This document shows, piece after piece, positions 20,804 to 32,120 of a DNA stretch of 64,000 nt. A program made the position numbers and the translations under genes. This DNA is from Reticulitermes speratus (taxonomy: Eukaryota; Arthropoda; Insecta; Blattodea; Rhinotermitidae). The stretch covers positions 45,316,980-45,380,979 of the forward strand of contig JAJKFL010000042.1 in assembly GCA_021186555.1 (NCBI GenBank), read 5' to 3'. Under the pieces are notes generated by a model that did no database searches, had not been told where the DNA came from, and saw only the letters and a list, made by a program, of their open reading frames with translations. Each line of letters opens with the position of its first letter. The first letter of the stretch is position 1.

Positions 20804-21197
20804 CAGTAGGCCCTCGATTTAACGGACATAAAATTTCTGTTCTAAAGGAAAATTCAGAACCTTTTTTTTATTGGCGAATAGAAAAAAAATGGTGGAAACA
20901 CTCCACTACTTCCATTGTACAGTTTTTGACGTGTTTAATTAAAATAAAGTTTGGTTCCTGTCGTAAATTTATTTTTGTATTTTTAACAGATGTTTTAGTG
21001 ACGTGTATAAATTACTGAATGTACATTATAATAATATTTTATTCATACTTATACATTATAATAACATTTTAATACACCCTGTATATTGTAAGTTCGTTAT
21101 TAATACATGTTTTTAAAATAAATTCGATTTAACGGACTTTCGGCAATAGCGGACACACCTTCCCCCCCAATCAGTCCGTTAAATCGAGGGCCTACTG
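20804..21197. mobile_element. Tigger/pogo-like non-autonomous element, 394 bp
   Basis: Terminal inverted repeats CAGTAGGCCCTCGATTTAAC and GTTAAATCGAGGGCCTACTG, flanked by TA on both sides. The interior is A/T-rich. The short plus frame ending at 21018 shows no transposase motif. Inserted in a SINE B. Confidence 0.88.
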
Positions 21198-21245
21198 TAC
21201 CGTTCTTTCCAGCGTGTAGCCTAGTCACAGACTGAGCAGTTTTTC

Positions 21246-21745
21246 CAAATTTTGAGCGAGACACAACAATTTCGACGTTCCAATTTTCGAGAAAGATAGC
21301 AGCGAGTTATGTTCCTAACGAAATCTTGTAGCTGCTCTGGAAACCATCTTGGATATAACTTCCGCTTTGCCTACGCCTGAAACACTAAACTCTCGTACAA
21401 ATTCTTCTCATACCGTAACACAAAGTTACCTTACCCTACTTTCAGTTACATGCTCGTTTTACGCTGCAAGCATTTCCTTTGTAAGCTGCCTTCATTTCTC
21501 GGATAATAGGAAATTGCTATGGCTAAGAAACGTGGAATGGAAATGTCTCCCCTTCACTACCAAAGGAAAATGTATTTAATTATAACATAAGGACATGACG
21601 TAATGCCTTTTAGGTGTAAGATCTCGGCTAGGGCAATAATCCTTTGTCAAAATGCACAACGAAGGGAAAATATTAACTTATCAGTGAGCTTAAGTAAGCT
21701 CGAAAGCATAAAGACGTATGGAGCACTCGAGGTACAGGGCCACGA
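21246..21745. other. unassigned sequence
   Basis: Short open frames only, none recognised. Confidence 0.35.
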
Positions 21746-22003
21746 TTTCTTTTTTCTTTGCCACTACAACCCAACGCGAGCCTAGGCCGCCTCATTGTTG
21801 AGGTTCCTTGATCACACACAATTAGACACGCGCACACTCGGTAGGACTCCTCTGAATGAGTGATCAGCTCGTCGCAGGTGCCGCTACCTACACAACACAA
21901 CAAACAAGAGACAGACATCCATGCCATCAGCGGGATTCGAAACCCGATCCCAGCACTCAAGCAGCTGCAGACCCACGCCTTAACCGCGCGGCCACCGGGA
22001 TAA
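21746..22003 (-). mobile_element. SINE family A, variant subfamily, minus
   Basis: The head, B box region and body are present but diverged. It shares AACCTCAACAATGAGGCGG and a loss of the usual tail bases with the copy at 3437-3652. Confidence 0.8.
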
Positions 22004-22027
22004 GACCAAGAATTATTAACCTTGTAG

Positions 22028-22240
22028 ATACGTAGAACAGGAGGCCGGCTTCGAACCTCGACTGTCTAACCGCCGGAGGAAAGCCCCTAACATCCACTGC
22101 CTAGCAGGCTGGATCGGCCTCACGGCCGGTCTGGAATCGGTCGAATAATATTCGTGCCACAGTCCGAAACCGAAAACACATTCCCCTGCCTTGCAATCCG
22201 TAGCCTAGCCATTATATTCACTGAGCTAACCCGCACCATA
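22028..22240 (-). mobile_element. SINE B-like copy, diverged
   Basis: The minus-strand head GTTAGCTCAGTGAATATAATG is recognisable. Downstream, ATTCCAGACCGGCCG and GATCCAGCCTGC keep the order of the B core. Confidence 0.5.
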
Positions 22241-22257
22241 TTTCGAAACTGATTATA

Positions 22258-23109
22258 CAGGGTGGCGCAACAGCCACTTGACAACCGTTGTTTAACATGT
22301 TGCCTCTAGTTTCAAGTTACCTCTGCAACACTGTGTATATAATTTTTTTTCCCCCTATGGCTCGACAGCCCCTAGAGGGCCTAGGTTTCCTCATTTTTCG
22401 AGGCTTCACGATCACACTGACACACCACACTCGGTAGGACTCCTCTGGACGAGTGATCAGCCCGTCGCAGAGACCTCTACCTGACAACACACAACACTCA
22501 CAAGAGACAGACATCCATGCACCCAGCGGTATTCGAACCCACAATCCCAGCAAGCGAGCGGCCGTAGACCCACGCCTTAGACCGCGCGGCCACTGCGATC
22601 GGCAGTATGTATAAAATACTTTTTTCCTACCCGGGACTAGCAGAGAACACCCAAGCATAATATAAAATTACTCCGTACCGGTACCAATACGTACGGTTGG
22701 TACGGATCTTGGCGTAATGTACGCATATGGCTGTAAGGTTTTTGGACGCGATTAGGCAGACAGGCAGATCGCAGCATGGCTGTCGTCGGTTATTCTGCGC
22801 TGGGCTGTATATTGTGCGATCAGCATTTGTCTCAGTAAAGAGCAGAATGCGAGGAGAAGGAAGAAGAAAGTCGACTAGCACCTGGAGATGCTGAGTACAT
22901 CCACGGAAATCGTCGGCGAGCAAAATAAGAATGAGTCGTTTACAAATGGACAAACTGTGGGTCAGATACGAGATTTTCGCGGGAATGACTACAGGGATAT
23001 ACGTGGCGCCGTATAGTCTGGTAGAATTATACCGATGTTTGTAAAATTCTCTTGACACTCGATGTGTAGCGTGTTGCGTCTGGTGTCAACTGTCTTTAGC
23101 GACACTCTG
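22258..23109. mobile_element. TA-flanked inverted-repeat element with nested SINE A
   Basis: The left end CAGGGTGGCGCAACAGCCAC and the right end GTCTTTAGCGACACTCTG are inverted-complementary with a few mismatches over about 25 bp, and TA flanks both. Without the SINE it is about 590 bp. A 143-codon minus frame in the interior (22627-23058) shows no recognised transposase motif. The superfamily is uncertain, probably Tc1/mariner-like. Confidence 0.6.
22343..22603 (-). mobile_element. SINE family A, full length, minus, nested
   Basis: Complete from poly-A to the head GCCGATCGCAGTGGCCGC. Because it sits within the inverted-repeat element at 22258-23109 it is the younger of the two. Confidence 0.88.
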
Positions 23110-23254
23110 TATAGCCGACTGCGGTTACCCCGGGAGTAACAACATTGAACCTGGTGGATAGGGCTTACGGCAGTAGGTGCAGAGTTGTGTACAACGGACC
23201 CGCGATATCGTAGTTGAAGGCGTGCGTTGAATAGCTAACCTGGTAAGGAAAGTA

Positions 23255-23667
23255 GTAGGATCTTCTGAAAGGTCGGTACATCTATTCTCATGCTAAGACA
23301 GCATGTCCCTCTAAAATGCTGGCATGTCTACTCTCATGATTGAGGCAGTGGGTCTCTCTTAAACGTCGGTACCTCTATTCTGATGACTAAGCCAGCAGGT
23401 CCCTCTAAAACGTCGGTACGTCTGTTCTCACGATTGAGGCAGTGGGTTCTCTGAAACGTCGGTACCTCTATTCTCATGACTAAGCCAGCAGGTCCCTCTA
23501 AAACGTCGGTACATCTGTTCTCACGATTGAGGCAGTGGGTTTCTCTGAAACGTCGGTACCTCTATTCTCATGACTAAGCCAGCAGGTCCCTCTAAAACGT
23601 CGGTACGTCTGTTCTCACGATTGAGGCAGTGGGCCTCTCTGAAACGTCGGTACGTCTGTTCTCATGG
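23255..23667 (+). repeat. ~93-bp dimeric satellite with GAAACGTCGGTAC motif
   Basis: Two related half-units of about 46 bp alternate. One has CATGACTAAGCCAGCAGG and the other has CACGATTGAGGCAGTGGG. Both end with (A/G)AAACGTCGGTAC. Marker spacing is about 93 bp over four to five copies. The motif equals the GAA-helix III-A part of the hammerhead-like elements elsewhere in the window. Confidence 0.9.
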
Positions 23668-23885
23668 TTACAGCCGGGGCAAGAGATTTTTCTGTTCTTA
23701 AAAATCGCCAGATCGGCTCTGGGACCCACCCAACCTCCTATTCATTGGGTACCGGGTTTTTCATCCGGGAGTAAAGCAGCCGGAGCTTGAAGCTTACCAC
23801 TCGTATGCACCTAGTATCGAGGTTAAGAACGACAAGAGATACAATTCTTGTCCCCTAAAGCCTTCATAAAGTGGAAAGACGGGAG
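23668..23885 (+). mobile_element. SINE family B body inside the 93-bp satellite
   Basis: CTCTGGGACCCACCCAACCTCC, GGGTACCGGGTTTTTC, GTAAAGCAGCCGGAGC and the GAGGTTAAGAACG block match the B core. The tRNA head is reduced. Satellite sequence resumes after it at about 23890. Confidence 0.8.
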
Positions 23886-23985
23886 CTGTAGGTCCGTTTG
23901 AAACGTCGGTAATCCATTCTCATAACTGATGCAGTGGGTGTCTCTGAAACGCCTGTAAACGTCTACACGACGTCACATCTCAGAA
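23886..23985 (+). repeat. 93-bp satellite, continuation
   Basis: GAAACGTCGGTAATCC, GATGCAGTGGGTGTCTC and GAAACGCC continue the array interrupted by the SINE. Confidence 0.75.
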
Positions 23986-24810
23986 GACTCCACTTTTCTG
24001 TACCTTTTGTGAAACAAAGATCCAACATGCCACAGCCCTTACAGAAATATATCCGACGTAGCGACAAGAACGGCGTTCGCTCTGACAGTCTCCTTTACCC
24101 TAATCCATCACTTCGATTGTCCCGTTGATGATATTACCTCGAAAATGCATACACCCAATCGAAGGGCCCCAAATCCAGCTCCATCACGTGTCCACTTGTA
24201 GGACTGCGGACGGGATCTCCGCTGTGATGTGTGAACAGTGCAGATGTCGCACGTACACAGTACCAGTGTGCACATGGGGGGGGCGGGGGGGCCGGGGGGG
24301 GGGGGGTGGTGCGAATCACGGCTCACTGGTGATCGTGTAAAGTTACTTCGAGCGTAAGTCCTACCACAGTGCCCTCGGATCTAAGGCGATCTGTTTTATC
24401 GGTGCCATATGGCGCCTGACGGAAATACAGACTGTCTATCGTGTTTGGTTGACGAGGTCGTCGTTGTTGTTGTTGTTGTTGTTGTTAATGCCAAATCTCA
24501 CCCATAATGTTTTACGGACCAAGGCTCCAATCCGGGAACATGTAAATACGAAGTAGCATTACTCGAATGTGATGCTGGACATGTTTGTGTAAAGATCGCT
24601 TGGAGACTTACTCAAAAATGACGATTATGTGAAACGCAAATTAATATCTCGTACTGTTAAGGTTAAGGTAAAGAGAATCTCAAGACAACCATCACCAGTA
24701 CAGATTATGATAGGTCAAAAACAACCGGAGAATGTGCAATAGTTTAACTGTTTGTGTAGCATTACAACAAATGATGCAAGATGTACACGTGAAATTAAAT
24801 ACAGAGTTGC
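23986..24810. other. unassigned sequence with G-tract and (GTT)n
   Basis: A G-rich tract lies at 24276-24308 and a (GTT)n run at 24462-24486. The remainder was not recognised. Confidence 0.4.
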
Positions 24811-24814
24811 CAGG

Positions 24815-25335
24815 CAACAGCAGCATTCAACAAGAAGAAGACTTTTTTCACCAGCAAACTGGACTTAAATTTAAGGAAGAAACTAGTAAAGTGCTACATT
24901 TGGAGCGTAGCTTTGTGTGGTGCTGAAACGTGGACACTTGGGAAAGTGGATCAGAAGTATCTGGAAAGTTTTGAAATGTGGTGCTGGAGAAGAATGGAGA
25001 AGATCAGTTGGACCGATCGTGTGAGAAATGAAGAAGTATTACACAGAGTCAAGGAGGAGAGGAATATCGTACATACAATAAAAAGAAGAAAGGCTAACTG
25101 GATTGGTCACATCTTGCGTAGGAACTGCCTTCTGAAACACGTTTTGAAAGAAAGATAGAAGGAAGGATAGAAGTGACGGGAAGACGATGAAGAAGGCGTA
25201 AGCAGCTACAAGATGACCTTAAGGAAAATAGAAGATACTGTAAATTGAAAGAGGAAGCACTAGATCGCACTATGTGGAGAACTCGCTTTGGCAGAGGCTA
25301 CGGACCTGTCGTAAGACAGACTAAGGATTGAACGA
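24815..25335 (+). pseudogene. LINE (family G) ORF2 C-terminal part
   Basis: Reads KKKTFFTSKLDLNLRKKLVK, then CGAETWTLGKVDQKYLESFE, WCWRRMEKISWTDRVRNEEV, RVKEERNIVHTIKRRKANWI, GHILRRNCLLKHV, and after a frame break LDRTMWRTRFGRGYGPVVRQ. This is the C-terminal tail after the reverse-transcriptase domain of a non-LTR retrotransposon. The best surviving copy is at 46505-46924. The two halves lie in different frames. Not a host gene. Confidence 0.85.
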
Positions 25336-25720
25336 CTACCGTTCAGGTAAAAGTAATGTTGTCCTTGTACACGCTATGAAGGCATATGGAACTGTGGAAG
25401 ACGCCCCCGTTAACTGTTAACTAGGGGCGGGGCTGTGTGGAACCCAGAGCCGCTTTGGACATTGTGGAGAAGACGAAATCTACTGCCCTTTCCAGGAATC
25501 GAATATATGACACATAACGTAAAGCTGCTCACAGAAGCGACACAGCCAATGGCCCTAATGCTATTATGAAACATCAACCAGCAGGGAAAAGGAACACAGG
25601 ACGCCCATTAAACAGACCTCCGGATTATGTTGAGAACGGAACGGGTCACGAGGTCTGAGTCCTTGAAAGCATGATGATAATGATGATGGTCGTGGTGGTA
25701 GTGGTATGTAGTGGTAGTGT
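25336..25720. other. unassigned sequence
   Basis: Some SINE B-like phrases occur (CCCAGAGCCG, GGACATTGTGGAGAAGACG near 25440-25475) but not enough for a call. Confidence 0.35.
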
Positions 25721-25724
25721 GGTG

Positions 25725-26375
25725 TAGTAGGTAGTGGTGGTAGAGATGGTGGGTTGGTGGTGGTGTAGTAGTAGTGGTAGTGGTGGTAGAGATGGTGGTG
25801 TTGGTGGTGGTGGTAGTAGTAGTGGTAGTGGTGGTAGAGATGGTGGTGTTGGTGGTAGTAGTAGTAGTGGTAGTGGTGGTAGAGATGGTGGTGTTGGTGG
25901 TGGTGGTAGTAGTAGTGGTAGTGGTGGTAGAGATGGTGGTGTTGGTGGTGGTGGTAGTAGTAGTGGTAGTGGTGGTAGAGATGGTGGTGTTGGTGGTGGT
26001 GGTAGTAGTAGTGGTAGTGGTGGTAGAGATGGTGGTGTTGGTGGTGGTGGTAGTAGTAGTGGTAGTGGTGGTAGAGATGGTGGTGTTGGTGGTGGTGGTA
26101 GTAGTAGTGGTAGTGGTGGTAGAGATGGTGGTGTTGGTGGTGGTGGTAGTAGTAGTGGTAGTGGTGGTAGAGATGGTGGTGTTGGTGTGGTGGTAGTAGT
26201 AGTGGTAGTGGTGGTAGAGATGGTGGTGTTGGTGGTGGTGGTAGTAGTAGTGGTAGTGGTGGTAGAGATGGTGGTGTTTGGTGTGGTGGTTAGATAGTAG
26301 TGGTAGTGGGTGGTAGAGATGGTGGTGTTGGTGGTGGTGGTAGTAGTAGTGTAGTGGTGGTAGAGATGGTGGTGG
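25725..26375 (+). repeat. 48-bp GGT/AGT-rich tandem array
   Basis: The 48-bp unit contains AGATGGTGGTGTTGGTGG followed by GGT and AGT triplets, about 13 copies. 48 is divisible by three, so all frames stay open. The plus frames give G/S or V repeats and the minus frame gives long T runs. These apparent proteins of up to 260 residues are array artefacts. The G-rich strand could form G-quadruplexes. Confidence 0.96.
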
Positions 26376-26650
26376 TGATGATATAAACATTTCTTAAATC
26401 CGTGAACATTTTACAAAACAAAAAAATAATTTCATTCAGACCGCTCCAGCAACAGAGGCTCAAATGCTGCGCCTAAAAAGCTCAACCCTCTAAAGCAATA
26501 CCACTTGCAATACCACGACAACCTCTGTCGCCCTCCACACAGAACACTCGTCTTAATGTCTTTCAAGTGCGTCTCAACACAAACAGCAAATTTCCAAAAC
26601 AAAATTAACCATTTGGCATTTCTAATGGACATGAAATGTTTATGTCGTGG
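26376..26650. other. unassigned sequence
   Basis: Nothing recognised before the SINE C copy. Confidence 0.35.
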
Positions 26651-26950
26651 TAAAGGTAAAGGTAAAGCTATCCGTATACAGGCCCTTAGGGTTCCAGGAG
26701 GTTGAGGCTCCCAGACTTCTAGACAATCGGCTCATGAAGGTGTAAAGGTTGTCAGGCCTAAGCACCGGCCGCCTTTATCTCCCAGGAAAATTCCTGGTAT
26801 TTATTTCTGTTAGAGGCTGAGTCAACCCCAGGGCCACAGTGCGGCCAGAAGAATTAAGTCAATGAAAAATTCCATTGACTCCATCGGGAATCAAATCCCC
26901 GGCCTTCCGGCTTGTAGCGCAGTGCCTCAACCAACTGCGCCACCGCGTGC
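26651..26950 (-). mobile_element. SINE family C, minus
   Basis: On the minus strand it starts GGGCACGCGGTGGCGCAGTT (A box) and has GGGGATTTGATTCCCGATGG (B box), then GGCCCTGGGGTTGACTCAG, a TACCAGGAATTTTCCTGGG block, AAAGGCGGCCGGTGC and a tail of TTTACC repeats. The copy at 38512-38815 is closely related. Confidence 0.88.
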
Positions 26951-27044
26951 CCACCTTAACTCTACCTCTGCTGTTCGTAAATGTGTTCAGAGCATAACAA
27001 AGTCATTTTTAAATTTCACCTTGTACACAACACAGAGTACTTGA

Positions 27045-27450
27045 GAGTACGGTGGTGATGGAGATATTTGGGACTAAGAGGAGAGGAGGTAACAGCGGAC
27101 TGGAGAAGGAGCGTCATGCTCTGTACTGCTCACTAAATATTAATAGAATGATCAAGCATGGGTAGGGAATGTAGCAGTAATGGGGGACAAGAGAAATGCA
27201 TACAGAGTTTTGGTGTGTAAGTCTGAAGGAAAGAGACCACTTGGAAGTCCCAATTGTAGGTGGGGAAAATAATATTAAAACGGATCCTAACGATATATGA
27301 TCGGACGTGATGAACTAGATTAATATAGTTCAGAATAGGGAAGAATTAAATTTTTTGCTCCACAAGTAGCGGAATTTCTTGATCGGCTGGCTGTTCCCTT
27401 TTCAAGAAGGACTGAGCTGCTGGAGTTAGTTAGATAGTTAGTTAGTACGT
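27045..27450 (+). pseudogene. LINE family F 3'-end fragment
   Basis: GATATTTGGGACTAAGAGG, GAGAAATGCATACAGAGTTT, TTGGAAGTCCCAATTG, ATAATATTAAAACGGATCC and TTTCAAGAAGGACTGAG follow the family F order. Heavily mutated. Confidence 0.75.
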
Positions 27451-28000
27451 CCTAAACCCCACTCCAACTCTTCACCTCCCCCTTCAGTATTTTTCATTTA
27501 AATTTTAACTGTCCTGCAAACATTACCAATGTCTTTACCTACACAATTTATCTGCCAATCCTTACCAATTAAATGAAGTAGTTTCAAGGTCAAAGACGCA
27601 AAGTTTCAGATTCGATTACGTTACAGCAGGAATTGAAGTGTTCCGTTGTACTACGGCTTATTCCCCCCTCTTTACGATTCCTTTGTCGCCAATAAAAATT
27701 GTTTCCGAGTTATAAAACACCGAGCCACTGTAACTGCAAGGTCTCTATCGAAGCACGTTCAAACTAACCGCACGTCCAAAAAGACAAGTTATGAGCGTAT
27801 AACTAACGTTAAGGCGCGTTCGCGTAACAATTGTTCCCATGGAAAAGTAATAAGTATTACGCATTATGAGTGTGTGTCTGTAGCCTTAGTTATCCCGCAT
27901 GCAAAGCGCATGCGCCGTGTTATATTGCCATCTGTGGCCTGTCTGGCTCTACCATACTTTTCCACATTATCTCATAAACGGCACGATTTTCGGGAAAAAA
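27451..28000. other. unassigned sequence
   Basis: A 120-codon plus frame at 27646-28008 has no recognised domain, no codon-use support and no splice context. It is not called as a gene. Confidence 0.4.
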
Positions 28001-28930
28001 TTTATTGAGCATAAAATGTGTGTTTTGGTTTTCTCTACAACTTTGTTCTGAAACATTTCTCATTCTAAGAAGAATTCATCGAGGTACATAGGTCTTCATG
28101 TAAAGTGCCCGTTATTCTTGTCAGATTTTAATGAGACTTGAATTTTCTCGGCAGAGTTTCGAAAAAATACTCAACTATCAAATTTGATGAAAATCCGTCC
28201 AGTGGGAGCCAAGTTATTTCCATGCGAACAGACGGGGAGACAGACATGATGAAGCTAATAGTCGCCTTTTGCAATTTTGCGAAGGCGCCTAATAAAAATG
28301 TTACCAGATGTTATAAATACTCAAAGTCCTGTAGCACCATACCACTGGCTTTACAAAAGCAGCTACGGGTGTTCCATATTTCAAAATTCCCCCAGTATTT
28401 CAATGTCATGAAAATCAATTTAGCTAATCACTAAGTTTTACACGCGAACGAACAGATTTGTCGAAGTTAAAAGTAGAATTTCTGTAAACTTATCTTTTCT
28501 AAATCGTCAAAAGTGTGTCACAGAGTGTCACGACAAATGTGCCTGCTTCGTGACGTCTGCACGGGCAGCTAATCACGTTACGTCACGAGTTGGAATTGCT
28601 AAATGTGAATTGGGCAGACTTGGAGGCGTAACTGGTTCCAAGATTAATGTGACTCTCTCAAATGATACGGAAACAGCTGCTGCCAGGCATCTGAACATTG
28701 ACACAGAATATGAAGTCACATTTTATGGCAGGCAACTCCGGCAAGGTTGATAAAGTATTCGCATTTTTTACACGACTTTGTCCTAGTGCAGATTAGATAA
28801 CGTGGGTTACAGTTCCTCTAGAAGCATCACATCACGTTCTGCCAGAATTTTAAGGAAATCCCCGGTATTACTCTGTTTCGTTTCCTAACTAATGTATCAG
28901 CTCATTTAACATTAATTATACGAAAGACTA
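28001..28930. other. unassigned sequence with a retrotransposon-like block
   Basis: TTGATGAAAATCCGTCCAGTG and CGAACAGACGGGGAGACAGAC (28177-28247) look like a common insect LINE 3' region ending in an ACAG-type run. The frames at 28138 and 28550 are not recognised. Confidence 0.4.
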
Positions 28931-28937
28931 CAGTGTC

Positions 28938-29152
28938 GCCGATCCCAGTGGCCGCGCGGTCTAAGGCGTGGGTCTGCGGCCGCTCGCTTGCTGGGATTGC
29001 GGGTTCGAATCCCATCGGGACAAGGATGTCTGTCTCTTGTGAGTGTTGTGTGTTGTCAGGTAGAGGTCTCTGCGACGGGCCGATTACTCGTCCAGGGGAG
29101 TCCTACAGTGTGTGTGTGTGTGTGTGTCACTGAGTTTGATCAGATGTAACAA
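28938..29152 (+). mobile_element. SINE family A, short-tail subfamily
   Basis: Head GCCGATCCCAGTGGCCGC, B box GGTTCGAATCC, body to GGAGTCCTACAG, a GTGTGTGTG stretch, then CACTGAGTTTGATCAGATG and TAACAATAA. Same ending as 15514-15727. Confidence 0.87.
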
Positions 29153-29635
29153 TAACCCTCTACACCTACAATGAGTAGGTAGACAGGGGTCAGACTAAGA
29201 AAGGAAGAAATTATTGTGACCAATAATTACGTGGTTGGGGTTATAGACAAGAAAAAGACTTATAATTAAAAACATATAGAAGAAACATAATTTCAATATT
29301 GCTATAAAATTCTGATCTACAAATTATTTATCATTTAATTCATTTTGTATTTTGAAAGAACATAAATATTCCTTATATCCTCTTGAAAAGTTGTTTAAAT
29401 CCCACATTGACACGTCTACACATTATTGCATTAAATAAACCTCTACAATCTTTTACGTACTACTTTCATTCACACAATCTTCAGGCGATCAAACATTTCG
29501 ACACACCCTGTAATTATTCACATATGATATTTAATCTCACACGAATTCAATGAGCTACAACTCTTTATAGATCTTCGTGTATAATTCTATTAAATTTCGA
29601 AACTTCATCACAAAACATGACACATATGATCATGT
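29153..29635. other. unassigned sequence
   Basis: A/T-rich; nothing recognised. Confidence 0.35.
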
Positions 29636-30320
29636 TAACATGACGTCATGATTATGTTCACATGACCTTATGATCAAGTTAACATGACCTTATGATCAAA
29701 TTAACACGACCTTATGATCATGTTAACATGACCTCATGATCATGTTAACATGACCTCATGATCAAGTTAACATGACCTTATGATCAAGTTAACGTGACCT
29801 TATGATCATGTTAACAGGACCTTATGATCAAGTTAACGTGACCTTATGATCATGTTAACATGGCCTTATGATCAAGTTAACATGACCTTATGATCAAGTT
29901 AACATGACCTTATGATCAAGTTAACATGACCTTATGATCATGTTAACATGACCTCATGATCATGTTAACATGACCTTATGATCTAATTAACATGACCTTA
30001 TGATCATGTTAACATGACCTCATGATCAAGTTAACATGACCTTATGATCATGTTAACATGACCTCATGATCAATTTAACATGACCTTATGATCATGTTAA
30101 CATGACCTTATGATCAAGTTAGCATGACATTATGATCAAGTTAACATGACCTTTATGATCATGTTAACATGACCTCATGACCATGTTAACATGACCTTAT
30201 TATCATGTTAACAGGACCTTATGATCAAGTTAACATGACCTTATGATCATGTTAACATGGCCTTATGATCAAGTTAACATGACCTTATGATCAAGTTAAC
30301 ATGACCTTATGATCAAGTTA
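29636..30320 (+). repeat. 22-bp tandem array rich in palindromes
   Basis: About 31 copies of a 22-bp unit (TGATCAAGTTAACATGACCT plus two bases). Half-sites alternate between AAGTTAAC and CATGTTAACATG, a 12-bp perfect palindrome. CATGATCATG is another. Unrelated in sequence to the 22-bp array at 12435 despite equal period. Confidence 0.97.
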
Positions 30321-30875
30321 TTCATAATGTACAAAACGTTCTTGCGATAATTTGTAAGACTTTGTTTGTAATAATGGTATCGATTTTATATAAGATTTAT
30401 AAGACTCTAAAGTGCTTTGTTTTGCGCTCAAACAGTCCGTCTGTCACTTCAGTACAAAAATGTCAGACGGATCATGAAGCATTCTGCCCGCACTGATGCT
30501 GTGTTAAGTGTGACAACGTCTTGGCACTGCCCTGATCCTATCTGCTCTCGCTGAACAAAGCTAGTACTTGTGATTCATGTTAACAGTTGTCCATTGTTAA
30601 TGTCAATGGATCCCAGAGTGAAGAGGACATCGAGAGAATGAATCATGGTGCCACTTTTAACACACAGCTACACCATTTGTAAATGTGGCGAGGGCTGGTG
30701 GTGTCCGATGGGAATTAGGAAGATCACGCAATGAAAAGTAGGGTGTGAAGGTGATGTGAAAATACGTCGTAAAATTGTGAAATTTTGCAAGCAATATCAC
30801 AAAATAAAACAAGAACACAGAGCATTACAGTTAAAGAAACTTTTGATATACTGTAGTGAGACCTGTGTACTTTAA
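30321..30875. other. unassigned sequence
   Basis: Nothing recognised. Confidence 0.35.
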
Positions 30876-30876
30876 G

Positions 30877-31172
30877 TGGGCGGGGATAGCTTAGTCGGTA
30901 TAGGCGACTCAATACGGGATGAACGGTTCCGGGTTCGAACCTCGGTGGTGGCGAGATTCTCCACGCCGTCATGACCGACCCTGGGGACTACCCAGCTTCG
31001 TATACAATGGGTAAGTATTTCTCGGGGGTAAAGCGGCCGGGGCGTGGCGTTGATCACCCACCACATCCTAGCGCGGAGGTTAAAGAAAGAGTAAAACTAT
31101 ATTGTACTCCCTCTCTGTACCTTCATGGCAGTTTATAGGTGACATTTACCTTTTCACCTTTACCTTTATCTA
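30877..31172 (+). mobile_element. SINE family B, plus
   Basis: A box GGGATAGCTTAGTCGGTATA, B box GGGTTCGAACCTCGG, GGCGAGATTC, core CTGGGGACTACCCAGC, GTAAAGCGGCCGGGGCG, GGAGGTTAAAGAAAGAG and a CCTTTTCACC/TTTACC tail. Confidence 0.88.
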
Positions 31173-31858
31173 CGTATTTAACTGTCCGAAATCTGAAATT
31201 CATATACATAATGTTTATAAATATGTATACTCACAGAAAACACAACATATTTTAATTACAAAGACCAGATACTTAACGCTGTACAACGAAATGATAATTT
31301 GTTTATTACAGGAAATTTATGAAACACATAAATGCATACCGTCTGTAAAGTGCAGACATTTTATGTGAAATTAGACGGCTGAGTTTTAAAACGTTAATAA
31401 AAACTGAAACCAATACAGATGAGACTTTTACGGCATGTACTACGCGTTCAGATTATGTATCATCAAAAGCAGCGATGCAAACAGACTGAGCTGAAAACAT
31501 GTCCGTAAAAAACAAAGATTATATAAAGCTGGTGTAAATAAGTGTGTATAATTAAGGAACATACAAAGACAGACAGACTGACATTGCAATATAAATCACT
31601 GCGGTGAAACACAGTGTCAGAAGAAGAACCTGTATAAACCAACTACAGGGTTTAGACACAGTCAAATATATAAATATATTTATTCAGAATACATGATGAT
31701 GATACTGATAATATTTATTATTACTATTATTGTGGTGTTAATATGTAAACCCTGGTCCAACATTTTAGAGTTTAACTGAAAAGTCTAAATACGTCAACTG
31801 GAATCCTCCCCCCCCCCCCAAAAAAAAAATTGAATTACACTGACTATACACATATCTT
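31173..31858. other. unassigned A/T-rich sequence
   Basis: Nothing recognised except a C-run/A-run at 31808-31829. Confidence 0.35.
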
Positions 31859-32120
31859 GCCCGATCCCAGTGGCCGTGCTGTCTAAGGCGTGGGTCTACG
31901 GCCACTCGCTTGCTGGGATTGCGGGTTCGAATCCCGCCGGGGGAATGGATGTCTGTCTCTTGTGAGTGTTGTGTGTTGTCAGGTAGAGGTCTGTGTGACG
32001 GGCTGATCACTCTCCAGAGGAGTCCTACCGAGTGTGGTGTGTCTAAAAGTGTGATCGCGAAGCCTCGAAAAATGAGGCGGCCTAGGCCCCCAAGGGGCTG
32101 TCGAGCCATTGGAAAAAAAA
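31859..32120 (+). mobile_element. SINE family A, full length, plus
   Basis: Complete copy with a 13-bp target duplication differing at one base (ATACACATATCTT at 31846-31858, ATACACATACCTT at 32121-32133). Tail GGGGCTGTCGAGCCATTGG and poly-A. Confidence 0.93.

Noticed and set aside
22627-23058. 143-codon minus frame as a transposase
   Set aside because: It lies inside a terminal-inverted-repeat element, but no catalytic or DNA-binding motif could be read in it; kept only as an observation.
25608-26390. 260-codon Thr/His-rich minus frame
   Set aside because: Entirely explained by the 48-bp GGT/AGT array. Length divisible by three keeps every frame open.
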